64,000 nucleotides of DNA from Bacteroidaceae bacterium. GTDB lineage: Bacteria > Bacteroidota > Bacteroidia > Bacteroidales > Barnesiellaceae_A. Shown here piece after piece: positions 46,115 through 56,700 of the stretch. The notes under the pieces are model-generated. The model was not told the DNA's origin. It saw only the letters and a list, made by a program, of their open reading frames with translations, and did no database searches. Made by a program: the position numbers and the translations under genes. Positions within the stretch are counted from its first letter, which is position 1; each line of letters starts with the position of its first letter. The DNA is taken from positions 32,787 through 96,786 of the forward strand of contig JAFZFQ010000037.1 in assembly GCA_017555825.1 (NCBI GenBank), given 5' to 3'.

Positions 46115-46135
46115 ACCTATGGAGTGGCCATAGGT
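46115..46135 (+). other. 5' leader hairpin of korAB
   Basis: Perfect 8-bp stem ACCTATGG / CCATAGGT with a 5-base loop, placed at the predicted first bases of the transcript. It may protect the 5' end of an abundant mRNA. Confidence 0.5.
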
Positions 46136-46170
46136 GTAGTTAACCTAATCTACAAACTAATAGCAACGAA

Positions 46171-48021
46171 ATGACAGAATCTACAAAGGTGAAAGTTCTG
46201 GATAAGGTGGTTGTTCGTTTCTCGGGTGACTCGGGCGACGGTATGCAACTTGCAGGCAACATCTTTTCAGCTATCTCAGCCGCAATAGGCAATGAGATTT
46301 CGACATTCCCCGACTATCCTGCAGAGATACGCGCACCGCAAGGCACCTTAAGCGGCGTGTCGGGTTTCCAAGTACATATAGGTAACGGCGTGTATACGCC
46401 CGGTGACAAAGCTGACGTGTTGGTTGCCATGAACCCCGCCGCATTGAAGACTCAAATTCAATTCCTCAAAAAGGGTGGTGTGGTTATCATCGATACCGAT
46501 TCGTTCAAAGAGGCCGACTTGCAAAAGGCTCTCTACCAAACCGATGACGCGATTGCCGAGTTGGGTATCGACCCTGCTCAAGTAATGTCGGTGGCTATCA
46601 CAACACTCACTAAAGAGTCGCTTGCTGATTCTGGTCTTGATGTGAAATCAATCGTACGTTGCAAGAATATCTTTGCTCTCGGTCTTGTGTGCTGGTTGTT
46701 CGACCGTCCTGTATCGCAAGCCGGAAACATGCTTTCGCACAAGTTTGCCAAGAAGCCTACTATTGCCGAGGCCAACGTGAAAGTATTGAACGATGGTTAC
46801 AACTATGGTAACAATATACATGCATCGGTATCGACCTACCGTGTAGAGACAGCTGCCGTGCGCAAGGGTGTGTATACCGACTTGAACGGTAACACTGCTA
46901 CTGCATGGGGTCTTATCGCAGCCGCCGAAAAGGCTGGTCTGCCCCTCTTCCTTGGTAGCTATCCTATCACTCCTGCTACCGACATTCTTCACGAACTTGC
47001 CAAGCGCAAAGATCTTGGTGTGAAGGCTGTTCAAATGGAAGATGAGATTGCAGGTGCTTGTTCGGCTATCGGTGCTGCATTTGCCGGTAACTTGGCTGCA
47101 ACTTCTACTTCAGGTCCCGGTCTCGCACTCAAGAGTGAGGCTATCGGTTTGGCTGTAATGGCCGAGCTCCCCTTGGTAGTAATCGACGTACAACGTGGTG
47201 GTCCTTCAACAGGTCTTCCTACCAAAACCGAGCAAACCGACCTCTTGCAAGCGCTCTATGGCCGTAACGGTGAGAGCCCCTTGGTAGTTGTAGCTGCTTC
47301 TACTCCCGCCAACTGCTACGACATGGCATTCAATGCTGCCAAGATTGCTCTTGAGCACATGACTCCTGTTGTGTTGCTCACCGATGGTTTCATCGCCAAC
47401 GGTTCTACAGCATGGCGCATTCCCGAAGAAGACGAATATCCCGAAATACGTCCCAACTTTGTTAAACCCGAGATGCTCGAAGAGGGTTGGAAACCCTATA
47501 TGCGCAATCCCGAGACCAACGTACGCTACTGGGCTGTTCCGGGTATGGAGGGCTTTATGCACCGCCTCGGTGGTCTTGAAAAGGATGCTAAGACAAGCGC
47601 TATCTCGACCGATCCTGCCAACCACGCTCTCATGGTGGCTGCTCGTCAAGCTAAGGTTGACAAAGTGGCCAACTTCATTCCTCAACTCGAAGTATTGGGC
47701 GATCCCGATGCCGACCTCCTCGTAGTAGGTTGGGGTGGTACATACGGTCACCTCTACTCGGCTGTTACCGATATGAACAAAGAGGGTAAGAAAGTGGCTA
47801 TGATTCATTTCAACTACATCAGCCCGCTTCCTTCTAACACCGAGGAGATTATCCGTCGCTACAAGAAAGTGGTTGTATGCGAGTTGAACAACGGTCAGTT
47901 TGCATCTTACCTTGCAGGTAAAATCCCCGGCGTTGAGTTGTTGCGTTACAACAAGGTTGAGGGTCAACCCTTCAGCTCGGCCGAGTTGGTAGAACATTTC
48001 ACCCAATTAATCGAGAAGTAA
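46171..48021 (+). CDS. korA: 2-oxoglutarate:ferredoxin oxidoreductase, alpha (fused gamma-alpha) subunit
   Basis: 616 residues. With KorB it interconverts 2-oxoglutarate + CoA + oxidised ferredoxin and succinyl-CoA + CO2 + reduced ferredoxin in the cytoplasm. Residues about 1-190 form the gamma-type domain (RFSGDSGDGMQLAGNIFS). Residues about 230 onwards form the alpha part (GSYPITPATDILHELAK; VQMEDEIAGACSAIGAAFAG; STSGPGLALKSEAIGLA). The alpha+gamma fusion with a separate beta subunit is the form usual in Bacteroidota. It is followed by korB after 2 bases. Confidence 0.95.
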   Translation: MTESTKVKVLDKVVVRFSGDSGDGMQLAGNIFSAISAAIGNEISTFPDYPAEIRAPQGTLSGVSGFQVHIGNGVYTPGDKADVLVAMNPAALKTQIQFLKKGGVVIIDTDSFKEADLQKALYQTDDAIAELGIDPAQVMSVAITTLTKESLADSGLDVKSIVRCKNIFALGLVCWLFDRPVSQAGNMLSHKFAKKPTIAEANVKVLNDGYNYGNNIHASVSTYRVETAAVRKGVYTDLNGNTATAWGLIAAAEKAGLPLFLGSYPITPATDILHELAKRKDLGVKAVQMEDEIAGACSAIGAAFAGNLAATSTSGPGLALKSEAIGLAVMAELPLVVIDVQRGGPSTGLPTKTEQTDLLQALYGRNGESPLVVVAASTPANCYDMAFNAAKIALEHMTPVVLLTDGFIANGSTAWRIPEEDEYPEIRPNFVKPEMLEEGWKPYMRNPETNVRYWAVPGMEGFMHRLGGLEKDAKTSAISTDPANHALMVAARQAKVDKVANFIPQLEVLGDPDADLLVVGWGGTYGHLYSAVTDMNKEGKKVAMIHFNYISPLPSNTEEIIRRYKKVVVCELNNGQFASYLAGKIPGVELLRYNKVEGQPFSSAELVEHFTQLIEK

Positions 48022-48023
48022 TC

Positions 48024-49040
48024 ATGGAAGAGAACAAAAAATATACCGCCCAGGACTTTAAGAGCGACCAATATGTGCGCTGGTGTCCCGGTTGTGGCGA
48101 CCATGCTATCGTCAATGCCTTGCAAAGAGCAATGGCTGAAGTGGGTGTTGCTCCCCACAAAACTGCAGTAATTTCGGGTATCGGTTGCTCATCGCGCCTA
48201 CCTTATTATATGGGAACTTATGGCTTCCACACTATCCACGGTCGTGGTGGTGCTATTGCATCGGGTGTGAAGATGGCCAATCCCGAGCTCACAGTGTGGC
48301 AAGTATCGGGCGACGGTGACTGCCTTGCTATCGGTGGTAACCACTTCATTCACGAGGTGCGTCGCAATATAGACATCAACATCTTGTTGATGAACAACAA
48401 GATTTATGGTCTTACCAAGGGTCAATACTCTCCTACAACCGACCGTGGCTCGGTGACTAAGTCATCGCCCTATGGTACTGTAGAGGATCCCTTCATTCCC
48501 GCTGAACTTGTATTTGGTGCTCGTGGTACTTTCTTTGCTCGTTCGCTCGACGTAGAGATGGCTACTACAGTAGAGATTCTTGCTGCCGCTGCTGCTCACA
48601 AGGGTGCTTCGGTGTGTGAGGTGCTCCAAAACTGTGTTATCTTCAACCACAATATCCACTCTTACGTTGCCGATAAAGAGGTGCGTGCCGACCGCACAAT
48701 CCACCTCCGTCATGGCGAGAAGATGATTTTTGGTAAGGAAAACAACCGTGGTCTCGTTCTCGATGGTTACTTGCTCAAGGCTGTAACTATTGGCGAGGAT
48801 GGCTACACAATGGACGACATCCTTGTACACGATGCCAAGAACCCCAACAACGTGTTGCACCAAATGTTGGCTATGATGGATGGCCACGAGTTACCTTTGG
48901 CAATTGGTGTTATTCGTGATGTTGATGCCCCCAACTATACCGACGAGCTCACTCGCCAAGTTGAGGAGGTTAAGGCGAAGAAAAACTTCAAGTCGCTCCG
49001 TGAGTATATCCTCAGTGGCGATACTTGGGAAGTAAAATAA
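48024..49040 (+). CDS. korB: 2-oxoglutarate:ferredoxin oxidoreductase, beta subunit
   Basis: 338 residues. This subunit binds thiamine diphosphate. Landmarks: CPGCGDHAIVNALQRA near residue 19, GIGCSSRLPYYM near 51, the TPP/Mg motif GDGDCLAIGGNHFIHEVRRN near 92-111, and NNKIYGLTKGQYSPTT near 118-133. No separate ferredoxin subunit follows in the window. Co-transcribed and probably translationally coupled with korA. Confidence 0.96.
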   Translation: MEENKKYTAQDFKSDQYVRWCPGCGDHAIVNALQRAMAEVGVAPHKTAVISGIGCSSRLPYYMGTYGFHTIHGRGGAIASGVKMANPELTVWQVSGDGDCLAIGGNHFIHEVRRNIDINILLMNNKIYGLTKGQYSPTTDRGSVTKSSPYGTVEDPFIPAELVFGARGTFFARSLDVEMATTVEILAAAAAHKGASVCEVLQNCVIFNHNIHSYVADKEVRADRTIHLRHGEKMIFGKENNRGLVLDGYLLKAVTIGEDGYTMDDILVHDAKNPNNVLHQMLAMMDGHELPLAIGVIRDVDAPNYTDELTRQVEEVKAKKNFKSLREYILSGDTWEVK

Positions 49041-49059
49041 TCGTACAACACAATAAGCA

Positions 49060-49098
49060 CAAAAGAGGCTCACCGCAGTGGCGAGCCTCTTTTGTTTT
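49060..49098. terminator. Terminator after korAB (convergent with beta-galactosidase)
   Basis: Perfect 12-bp stem CAAAAGAGGCTC / GAGCCTCTTTTG with an 11-base loop, then TTTTAT. It may also serve the converging minus-strand gene. Confidence 0.92.
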
Positions 49099-49113
49099 AT
49101 ATATATGTGTCGA

Positions 49114-51630
49114 TTATTGTGCTGTAATCGCGATTTGCGCCTCTGTGAGCCCATTGGCAGTAGCTGTGAGGGTTGCAGTACCTCTCTCGCCGTTGTTTTG
49201 TAGTATGACAAGGCATTTGCCGTAGAAAGCTTTGCGGTGATTGGCCTTGAAACGCTCCATAGAGTAGGGCGAGCCATTGTCTACACCGGCGATGAAAGCA
49301 TTGCCAATGATGTCGAATGTAACGAGGTTGTCGGCAAGGGGGCACAAGTTGCCCTCTTTATCAAGTATTTCTACTGTTACAAAACTGAGGTCTTGCCCAT
49401 CGGCTTGGATACTTGTGCGGTCGGCTGTGAGGCGAATATGTGCGGGTTCTCCGGCTGTGCGTATGCTTTGTGATAGCACTTCTTTTCCATCTTTTCGTGA
49501 CACGACACGTACCTCCCCTGGCTCATATACTACGCGCCACATAGCGTGGAATTTGCCCTCGGGTTTGGTGCGAACGCCCTGTGATACGTCATTTATCCAC
49601 AATTCTACCTCATCGGCATGGTTGTAGTAACAACACATATCTATAGTCTCGCCAGGGGCGTGGTTCCAATGCGGGAAGAGGTGTAGCACAGTGTCGTTGC
49701 TCCACTCACTTTTGTACATATAATATATGTCTTTGGGGAAGCCGGCGAGGTCTACAATGCCAAAGTAAGAGCTGCGTGCCGGAAACTTGTAGGGTGTGGG
49801 CTCGCCTATGTAGTCAAATCCTGTCCATATAAAAGTGCCACTTACATAGTCGCGTTCCTTCACCATGCGCCAATTCTTCTCGTGGGTACTACCCCAGGGT
49901 GCATGTACGTGGTCGTATGACGAACAAGAGTAGCTCGCATCTATATAGGGTATATCCCATCTTATAGGGCGTGGCATCATGCTGTCGGAGGGTTGCTCAT
50001 AGTAGCCGCGTGTCATAAGTCCCGATGCGCTCTCTGTGGCAATAAAGGGCTTGTCGGGGAACCATCCTGGGACGGAGTCGAACCATTCTACGTGGTAGTT
50101 GTAGCCTATGATGTCGAGTGTGCCTGCGCGGAAAAGATGATTGCTGGGGTTGGGCTCGTCGTTGCCTGTTGTTGTGGGGCGTGAGTCAAGATTTTTTACA
50201 ATTTCGCACAAGCGACGTGTAATGAGCGAGTTGGTGCTCAGTTTTGTGCCCTCTTGAGCAAGAGCCGAGGCATCCTTCATGAGGTTGAGCGGCATATTGG
50301 CATCGTCGAGTGAGAGAATGTCGCTGGCTTCGTGTGTCCACTGTTCGCGTACTTCGTTGCCGAGGCTCCACATAAATATTGAGGGGTGGTTACGGTCTCG
50401 CAATACAAGGTCGGTAATGTCGCGTTCGTGCCACTCTTTGAAGAAGCGAGCATAGTCGTATTGTGTTTTAGGACGGCTCCACATGTCTAAGGCTTCGTCC
50501 ATCACGATAAATCCCATACGGTCGCAGAGGTCGAGCACCTCGGGTGCGGGAGGATTGTGCGAGCATCGATAGGCGTTGCAACCCATTTCTTTGAGTATTT
50601 CGAGCTGTCGCTCTATGGCTCGTGTGTTGACTGCTGCTCCGAGGCATCCCAAATCGTGGTGCATACACACCCCCTTTATTTTTACGGGCTTATCATTGAG
50701 GAAGAAGCCCTCTTTGGCGTCAAACCGGTAGGTGCGCACACCCATCGGGGTGTCGTAGCTATCTATAATTGCACTGTCGTTGAATAGTATAGTGCGCACG
50801 GTATAGAGATAGGGCTCTTCGATAGACCATCTGTATGGGTTCTTGAGAATGAGGTCGATGCTCTTCTCTGCGGTGGTATCGCAGGGTATGTTTACATCAA
50901 CCTTTCCTTGTGCAACAATCTTTCCGTTGGCGTCAAGCAATTGTTGCGATATAGTAACTTTTGCATTGTTGGCTGTAGTATTGCGCACGCGCGTTGCTAT
51001 GTTGATGGTAGCACTCTTGTCGTCGACGCCGGGCGTGGTTACGTATGTGCCCCAATTGTCTATATGTATAGATTGTGTCTTTACCATCCACACGTGGCGA
51101 TATATGCCACATCCGCTATACCAGCGAGAATTGGGTTGCAGGGTGTTGTCTACACTCACAGCCACTACGTTCTCTCCGGGATGTAGTAGAGGGGTAATGT
51201 TGCGACGGAACGATATGTAGCCGTAGGGGCGTGTTCCGGTAGAAACTCCGTTGATATACACCGTTGAGAGCATGTACACGCCATCGAAGTCGAGGTATAT
51301 TTGCCTGCCTTCGGCAAGGTCGGCGCTGTCTACAATGAAGTGTTTGCGATACCATCCCATGCCACCCGGAAGTGCGCCACCGGCATATCCCGATGGGTTG
51401 TCGGCCGAAAAATCGCCCTCTATCGCCCAGTCGTGTGGTAGGTTTAGTTTGCGCCATTGTGAGTCGTCATACTCGGGTTTCTCTACACCCTGATTGTCGG
51501 TGAGCATAAATAGCCAGTCGCTGTCAAAGCTCTCTCTTGTGCGAGGCTGGTTGGTGTTGGCTTCCGGGCTATTGCACGCGCATATTGTCAGCACCATTGC
51601 CAATATGTAGGTCGGCAGTAAATTTTTCAT
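49114..51630 (-). CDS. GH2 beta-galactosidase-like lipoprotein
   Basis: 838 residues. Lipoprotein signal peptide with lipobox ICAC (Cys at residue 19), so it is lipid-anchored in the envelope. Glycoside hydrolase family 2 layout: sugar-binding domain (LPHDWAIEGDF near 65), immunoglobulin-like domain, catalytic barrel with the acid/base glutamate in MWSLGNEV (near residue 423) and the nucleophile in FIATESASG (near 532). A DUF4982-like segment (HWNHAPGETI...) and a C-terminal Ig-like domain follow. It probably removes beta-linked galactose from a plant or host glycan; galactose over another sugar is inferred from overall likeness. It starts 12 bases after the TPR-HTH regulator gene. Confidence 0.92.
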   Translation of the reverse strand: MKNLLPTYILAMVLTICACNSPEANTNQPRTRESFDSDWLFMLTDNQGVEKPEYDDSQWRKLNLPHDWAIEGDFSADNPSGYAGGALPGGMGWYRKHFIVDSADLAEGRQIYLDFDGVYMLSTVYINGVSTGTRPYGYISFRRNITPLLHPGENVVAVSVDNTLQPNSRWYSGCGIYRHVWMVKTQSIHIDNWGTYVTTPGVDDKSATINIATRVRNTTANNAKVTISQQLLDANGKIVAQGKVDVNIPCDTTAEKSIDLILKNPYRWSIEEPYLYTVRTILFNDSAIIDSYDTPMGVRTYRFDAKEGFFLNDKPVKIKGVCMHHDLGCLGAAVNTRAIERQLEILKEMGCNAYRCSHNPPAPEVLDLCDRMGFIVMDEALDMWSRPKTQYDYARFFKEWHERDITDLVLRDRNHPSIFMWSLGNEVREQWTHEASDILSLDDANMPLNLMKDASALAQEGTKLSTNSLITRRLCEIVKNLDSRPTTTGNDEPNPSNHLFRAGTLDIIGYNYHVEWFDSVPGWFPDKPFIATESASGLMTRGYYEQPSDSMMPRPIRWDIPYIDASYSCSSYDHVHAPWGSTHEKNWRMVKERDYVSGTFIWTGFDYIGEPTPYKFPARSSYFGIVDLAGFPKDIYYMYKSEWSNDTVLHLFPHWNHAPGETIDMCCYYNHADEVELWINDVSQGVRTKPEGKFHAMWRVVYEPGEVRVVSRKDGKEVLSQSIRTAGEPAHIRLTADRTSIQADGQDLSFVTVEILDKEGNLCPLADNLVTFDIIGNAFIAGVDNGSPYSMERFKANHRKAFYGKCLVILQNNGERGTATLTATANGLTEAQIAITAQ

Positions 51631-51642
51631 GGTATCTCTATA

Positions 51643-53457
51643 TTAATTGTGTGTAGTGTTTGTATCGAGTTTGCGTGAGAGGAATTCTTGTATTGTCTCC
51701 TCGCCTGTTATATCGAGTTTCTTGCGCAAGCGGTTTCGTGCCGATTCAATACTACGCACCTCGCGGAATGTGATAGAAGATATCTCCTTGGTTGATAGTC
51801 CGATATATAGCATCGCGCAAAGGCGTTTTTGACGCTGTGTCATGCCCGGAGAGATATTGTCCAAGCGGTCGTAGAATGAGGGGTGTACTTGCTCGAAGTA
51901 GTAGCGAAACTCTTGCCAGTTGTCGCTGGTACAATGCTGCTTGAGTTGAGTGATAATGATGCGAATGTGCTCGCGATGCTCCTTGTCGCGAGGGTATATT
52001 TCCAATAGAAGTTTTTTCAGCTCTTCGCCCAAGTTGGCCAGAAATTCGTTGTCTTTGGTATAGGAGAGTGCGTAACTCGATAACTCTCTGTTTTTCTGGT
52101 CTATGGTGCGTTTAAGCTCTTGCTCCTTGATGTTTTGCAGCTCTTTCTCTTTGTCCTGTAGTATCTTTTCTTGCTCGGCAAGCATGGCGTTTGTCTTGAT
52201 TAGGTTGTCTTTTATGCGAGTGCGTATGATAAAGATAATAAGGATGATAGAGAGTATGAGTAGGGCGATGAGACCGATGCTGATTTGTCGGTCGGAAGCC
52301 ATTTTCTTCAACTGTAGCTCGTTGATAGTGAGTGTGTTTTCGCGTATTTTTTGCTCATTCTCATATATCTTTTCGAGGTTGCTCACCTTCAACTCATCGT
52401 TGGCTTTTTGCAAGGAGTCTTTCAGCGACTGTGCTATCTTTAGGTTTTTATAGGCTTTGTGGTATTGACCGTCCTCCTCAAAGAAGGTTGCCAATGTGGT
52501 GCGCACACTCGACTCAAGCTCAGCATTATTGGTCCTGGGAATCAGCGTGTTCTCGATGAGGTCGATCAACTTTTTTGCTTTCTCGGTTTGGCCCGATTTT
52601 TTGTATGCCTCGGCAAGGAGTATCGATAATCTTGTTTGTTCGGCATAGTTGTTGGTGTTGTTAAAATAGTCGATGCAATTTTCTATGTACGAGATGGCGA
52701 GGTTGTAGTTGCCGGCTTGCGAGTATAATGAGCCAATATTGCACTGCATGAAGTAGTACTTATCGGGGTTGGTGTTTTTGTCTATCATGTGCATGGCCAT
52801 GAGGGCATAGTCCAGCGCTTCGTCATATAGCTTTAGCTCTACGTGGATGGCTGCGAGGTTGTTGTAGTTGAGGTACAACTCTTTTTTGTCGCCAAGCATC
52901 TTGTTTATTTCGAGCGACTTGAGTATATATTCTATCGACTTATCGAGGTCTATTTTATAGTATGCTACGCCTATGTTGTTGTATATGCGGGCTATGTAGC
53001 CTTTCGAATCAAGCTCCTGTGTTATTGACAGCGCCTTGTGGTAGTAGTCTATTGCTGTGCTCCACAGTCCCACCTCCTCGAAGGCTGCTCCTAAGGGTAG
53101 GTAGAGCTTGAGGAACAAACTCTTGTCGCTTTTGTGCTTTTCGAGCACCTTTGTAGCCTCCGACAATACTTCTATCGCATTGGATTGCTGCGACAATTGC
53201 CGGAAATGGGTAGCGATATCTTTTACTATCAATTGCACAAAAGTGCTGTCGGGTAGCTCTTTTTGTTCTTTGACTTCTTCTATATAGCTGAATAGTATTG
53301 CTCCGTTTTTGTCGCTTGTGTCAATTAAAGATTGTGCTTTGTTGAGAACGTTTACTTGCAAAGTATCGTTGATGGCATAGCTGTTTGCGCCATTTAGTAA
53401 CAAAATCGCAAGGATAAATATCCTACAAAGGCTGTATAATTTGTTTTTTTGAGCCAT
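51643..53457 (-). CDS. TPR membrane sensor-regulator with C-terminal LuxR-type HTH
   Basis: 604 residues. The N-terminal signal/anchor (residues about 8-27) is followed by about 340 residues of TPR repeats (e.g. YNNIGVAYYKI; YNNLAAIHVELKLYDEALDYA), which would lie in the periplasm. One membrane segment (about 393-413, IGLIALLILSIILIIFII) and a coiled coil (about 420-465) come next. A DNA-binding part ends it, with MTQRQKRLCAMLYIGLSTKE and ARNRLRKKLDI, typical of LuxR-type helix-turn-helix proteins in Bacteroidota. It probably senses an envelope signal and acts on DNA. It is co-transcribed with the GH2 gene, which it may control. Confidence 0.85.
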   Translation of the reverse strand: MAQKNKLYSLCRIFILAILLLNGANSYAINDTLQVNVLNKAQSLIDTSDKNGAILFSYIEEVKEQKELPDSTFVQLIVKDIATHFRQLSQQSNAIEVLSEATKVLEKHKSDKSLFLKLYLPLGAAFEEVGLWSTAIDYYHKALSITQELDSKGYIARIYNNIGVAYYKIDLDKSIEYILKSLEINKMLGDKKELYLNYNNLAAIHVELKLYDEALDYALMAMHMIDKNTNPDKYYFMQCNIGSLYSQAGNYNLAISYIENCIDYFNNTNNYAEQTRLSILLAEAYKKSGQTEKAKKLIDLIENTLIPRTNNAELESSVRTTLATFFEEDGQYHKAYKNLKIAQSLKDSLQKANDELKVSNLEKIYENEQKIRENTLTINELQLKKMASDRQISIGLIALLILSIILIIFIIRTRIKDNLIKTNAMLAEQEKILQDKEKELQNIKEQELKRTIDQKNRELSSYALSYTKDNEFLANLGEELKKLLLEIYPRDKEHREHIRIIITQLKQHCTSDNWQEFRYYFEQVHPSFYDRLDNISPGMTQRQKRLCAMLYIGLSTKEISSITFREVRSIESARNRLRKKLDITGEETIQEFLSRKLDTNTTHN

Positions 53458-53672
53458 ATTTGCTTTGTGTTTCTTCCTGTTTTATGGGGCAAATATAACA
53501 ATAAATTCAATAAATACTCCTAATATATCATTAAAATCCTCTATAAATGCTACTTTTTTGCGTGTCAAAACGGCGTTGTAAATGATTAAATATCAATATT
53601 AAACAATAAAATGCAGTACCAAATATATCCCTATCGCATTTCATGCAGTAGTAAAACAGTAGTGTGCTTGTA
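53458..53672. other. Intergenic region between divergent units
   Basis: Very A/T-rich. A TATATTTG box on the minus strand (53490-53497) may serve the regulator-GH2 operon but has no clear -33. No C-rich tract of the shared cargo type is seen here. Confidence 0.4.
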
Positions 53673-53701
53673 TTGTCAAATTTTCAAAATCAATAAATTT
53701 G
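53673..53701 (+). promoter_or_regulatory. Promoter of the surface-protein locus
   Basis: TTG (53673-53675), 18 bases, TAAATTTG (53694-53701), 31 bases before the ATG at 53733. It lacks the upstream C tract of the three module promoters. Confidence 0.5.
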
Positions 53702-53732
53702 TAACAGAGAAAAATCAAAAACAAAACTGTAT

Positions 53733-56700
53733 ATGAAAAAAGAGTTTTTACTTATCGTGGTGATGATGCTCGTGGCAAACCTTTGCCGTGCTGAGCATAA
53801 TGTTTCAACCGAGCCTGAGTACAAGAAAGTACTCATAGAGGAGTTTACTGGTATACATTGTGGCTATTGCCCTCAAGCGCACAAGATTGTTGCTGAGTTG
53901 CTCAAGGCTCAACCCGAAAATGTGTATGCTATTGCTGTTCATGCTGGTCAATATGCAGTGCCCAACAGCGATGAGCCCAACTTTATTTTGCCCGAGGGTG
54001 CAGCTATCAACAGCTACTTTGGCATTACCGGCTATCCCTCAGGTATGGTCAATCGTCAACGTGTAGAAGATCGTATTATCATCAGTCGTACTTCATGGGC
54101 TGTATTTGCTCGTCAAGAGACCGAGCAGATTGCTCCCGTCAACTTGTGGATGAAGAGTAGCTACAATGAGGCCAATAGAACCCTTACAGTAGACGTTGAA
54201 GGCTATTATACCGCCGATGTGAATAGCGGTAGCAACTTGCTCAATGTTGTATTGACCGAAAGCAATATTATGGGCCCCCAATCGGGTGGTGGTGTTGGCG
54301 ATGAGTATATGCACCAACATATGGCTCGTGCCTATCTTACCTCTACATGGGGCGATACAATCACTTCGTGCAAGAAGGGTGATTTCTTCTCAAAACAATA
54401 TATATATACAGTGCCCGAGGCAATCAATGATGTTGCAGTAAATCCTGCCGAACTTGAGGTTGTTGTATATGTAACTGAGAATAATGAGAATGTGCTCAAT
54501 GTAACAGGCGGTCGTCCTGAGTATCCCGCTTTGGTATTGCCTCTTGAGGCAGAAATTGCACAAACTCTCATCCCTATCAATGACGTATATGGTTATGACT
54601 ACTTCGACATAAACCTTATTAATAAGTCGACCGAGGAGATTACATCTGCTACATTTAATGTTTCTTTTAACAGCGTAGATTATACAGTAGAGTGGACTGG
54701 TGTTGCAGCACCTCGTGCCACAACTACTATTCGCCTGCCTTTCGATGTATCGGGCCTTTCTAAAGCTACCGGCAACAAATATGTCATTAAAGCTACTGCA
54801 TTCAATGGCGTTGAATATACAAGTAACAAATTGGCCGACAAGTTCGATGCTCCGGTCTCAGTTACTCCCGCTGTAAAGATTGAGTTCTGTCCTGATGAGT
54901 TTGCCGATGAAAACCGCTTCCTTATCAAAGATATGGATGGCAATGTAGTATATGAGTTTGGTCCCTATGAGGCCGGCGAGTATGCCTATACAGCTATTAA
55001 AGAGTTGGTAAATCTCTCTCCCGATACTCGTTACTGCTTTGAGGTAACAGATGCTTGGTCTAATGGTATTTATGACGGCTATGTAAAGGTTTATGACTGC
55101 CATGGCACGCTTGTAGACCAACTTAAGAGTGTAGACAACCATGGTGCTCGTCTATTCTTCAATACTGCATCGACCAACGTGTCTCGTGAAGTACAAAAGA
55201 AGAAGGTATACCTTGAGGACTTTACCGGTATTCACTGTGGTAACTGTCCCGATGCACACGTAGTAATTGCCGAGTTGCTCAAAGCTCAAGGCGATAAGAT
55301 CTATGCTGCTGCCATCCATGCCGGACACTATGCCGAGCCTTTCGAAGGTCAGCCCGATTTCCGCACACCTCAAGGTGACTCGCTCGATATTTATTTCGAA
55401 ACTCCCGGTTATCCCTCTGGTATGCTCAACCGTATTACCTTTGAAGGTGAAACTGAGCCTATGACATCACGTAACAAGTGGCCCGAATATGCTCGTCTCG
55501 TTTGCGACCAAGATGCTCCCGTAAACTTGTGGTTGGGTAGCACCTATAATCCCGAGACATGCGTACTTACAGTAAATGTCGAAGGCTACTATACAGCTAC
55601 AGTTGATGCCGACTTCAATATGCTCAACTTGGTCATAACACAAAGTGGTATACGCGGACCCCAAAATGGTACAAGCGAGGGAAATAACTATATCCACGAC
55701 CACGTAGCTCGTGTATATCTCACTCCCGTATGGGGCGATACTATTGCTTCTTGCAAGGAGGGCGATACATTCAAGCGTCAATATGTATATGAAGTGCCCG
55801 CCGACATCAATGGCGTAGCTACCGATGTATCAAACTTTGAGGTATTGGCCTATGTATGTTTAGACAAAACCGATGTTCTCAACGTAGTAGGTGCTCGTCC
55901 CGAATATCCCGGTTTCAGCCTTCCTATGAACGCCGAGATTCAACAACCCCTTATCCCCATTTCGGGTACTTATGCCTACAACTACTATGAGTTGTTCTTG
56001 GTTAATAAATCTACCGACGATATTGTAGAGGCAGGTTTCGACGTTCGACTCAATGGTGTAGATTACATGACCGAGTGGACAGGTCTTGCTCCTGCTCGTT
56101 CTACTACTCTCATCAAAGTGCCTTTCAATCAAAGTGCTCTTATTCAAAGCATAAATGAGTTTACAATAAAATTGGGTGGTGTAAACTATCAATTGTACGA
56201 TGGAAACAGTATCAGCGGTGACTTCCAGGATCCTGTTGAAACAACACCTTTCAACAAGTTTGTAATCAAGACCGATAAATATGCCGACGAAAACCAATAT
56301 CTCATCAAAGATATGAAGGGTAATGTGGTACACGAGTTTGGCCCCTATCCCGTAGGTGTTGTTACAGAGGTTACCGAAGAGCTTATGCTCAATGCCGACC
56401 AAACCTATTGCTTGGAGATTACCGATGCTTGGGGTAATGGTATCTACCTCCCCCGTGGTACATGCAAAATGTACAATGCCGAGGGTAAATTGGTAACTCA
56501 ATTGCTCGAAATCAAGGCTCATGGTACTCGTGCATTCTTTACCACTTCGGTAGAGTCGGCTGTAGAGGCTGTTAATGCCGACAATGCCTATGCAGTGCAC
56601 TATAGCAAAGCCGACAATGCTATTCAAGTGGTAGCCAATGGCAACGAGGTATACAACGTAGCAGTTTACAATGCTGCCGGTCAATGTGTATATGCAGCTC

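Noticed and set aside
47206..48006. 266-codon minus-strand frame inside korA
   Set aside because: Shadow of the conserved oxidoreductase subunit.
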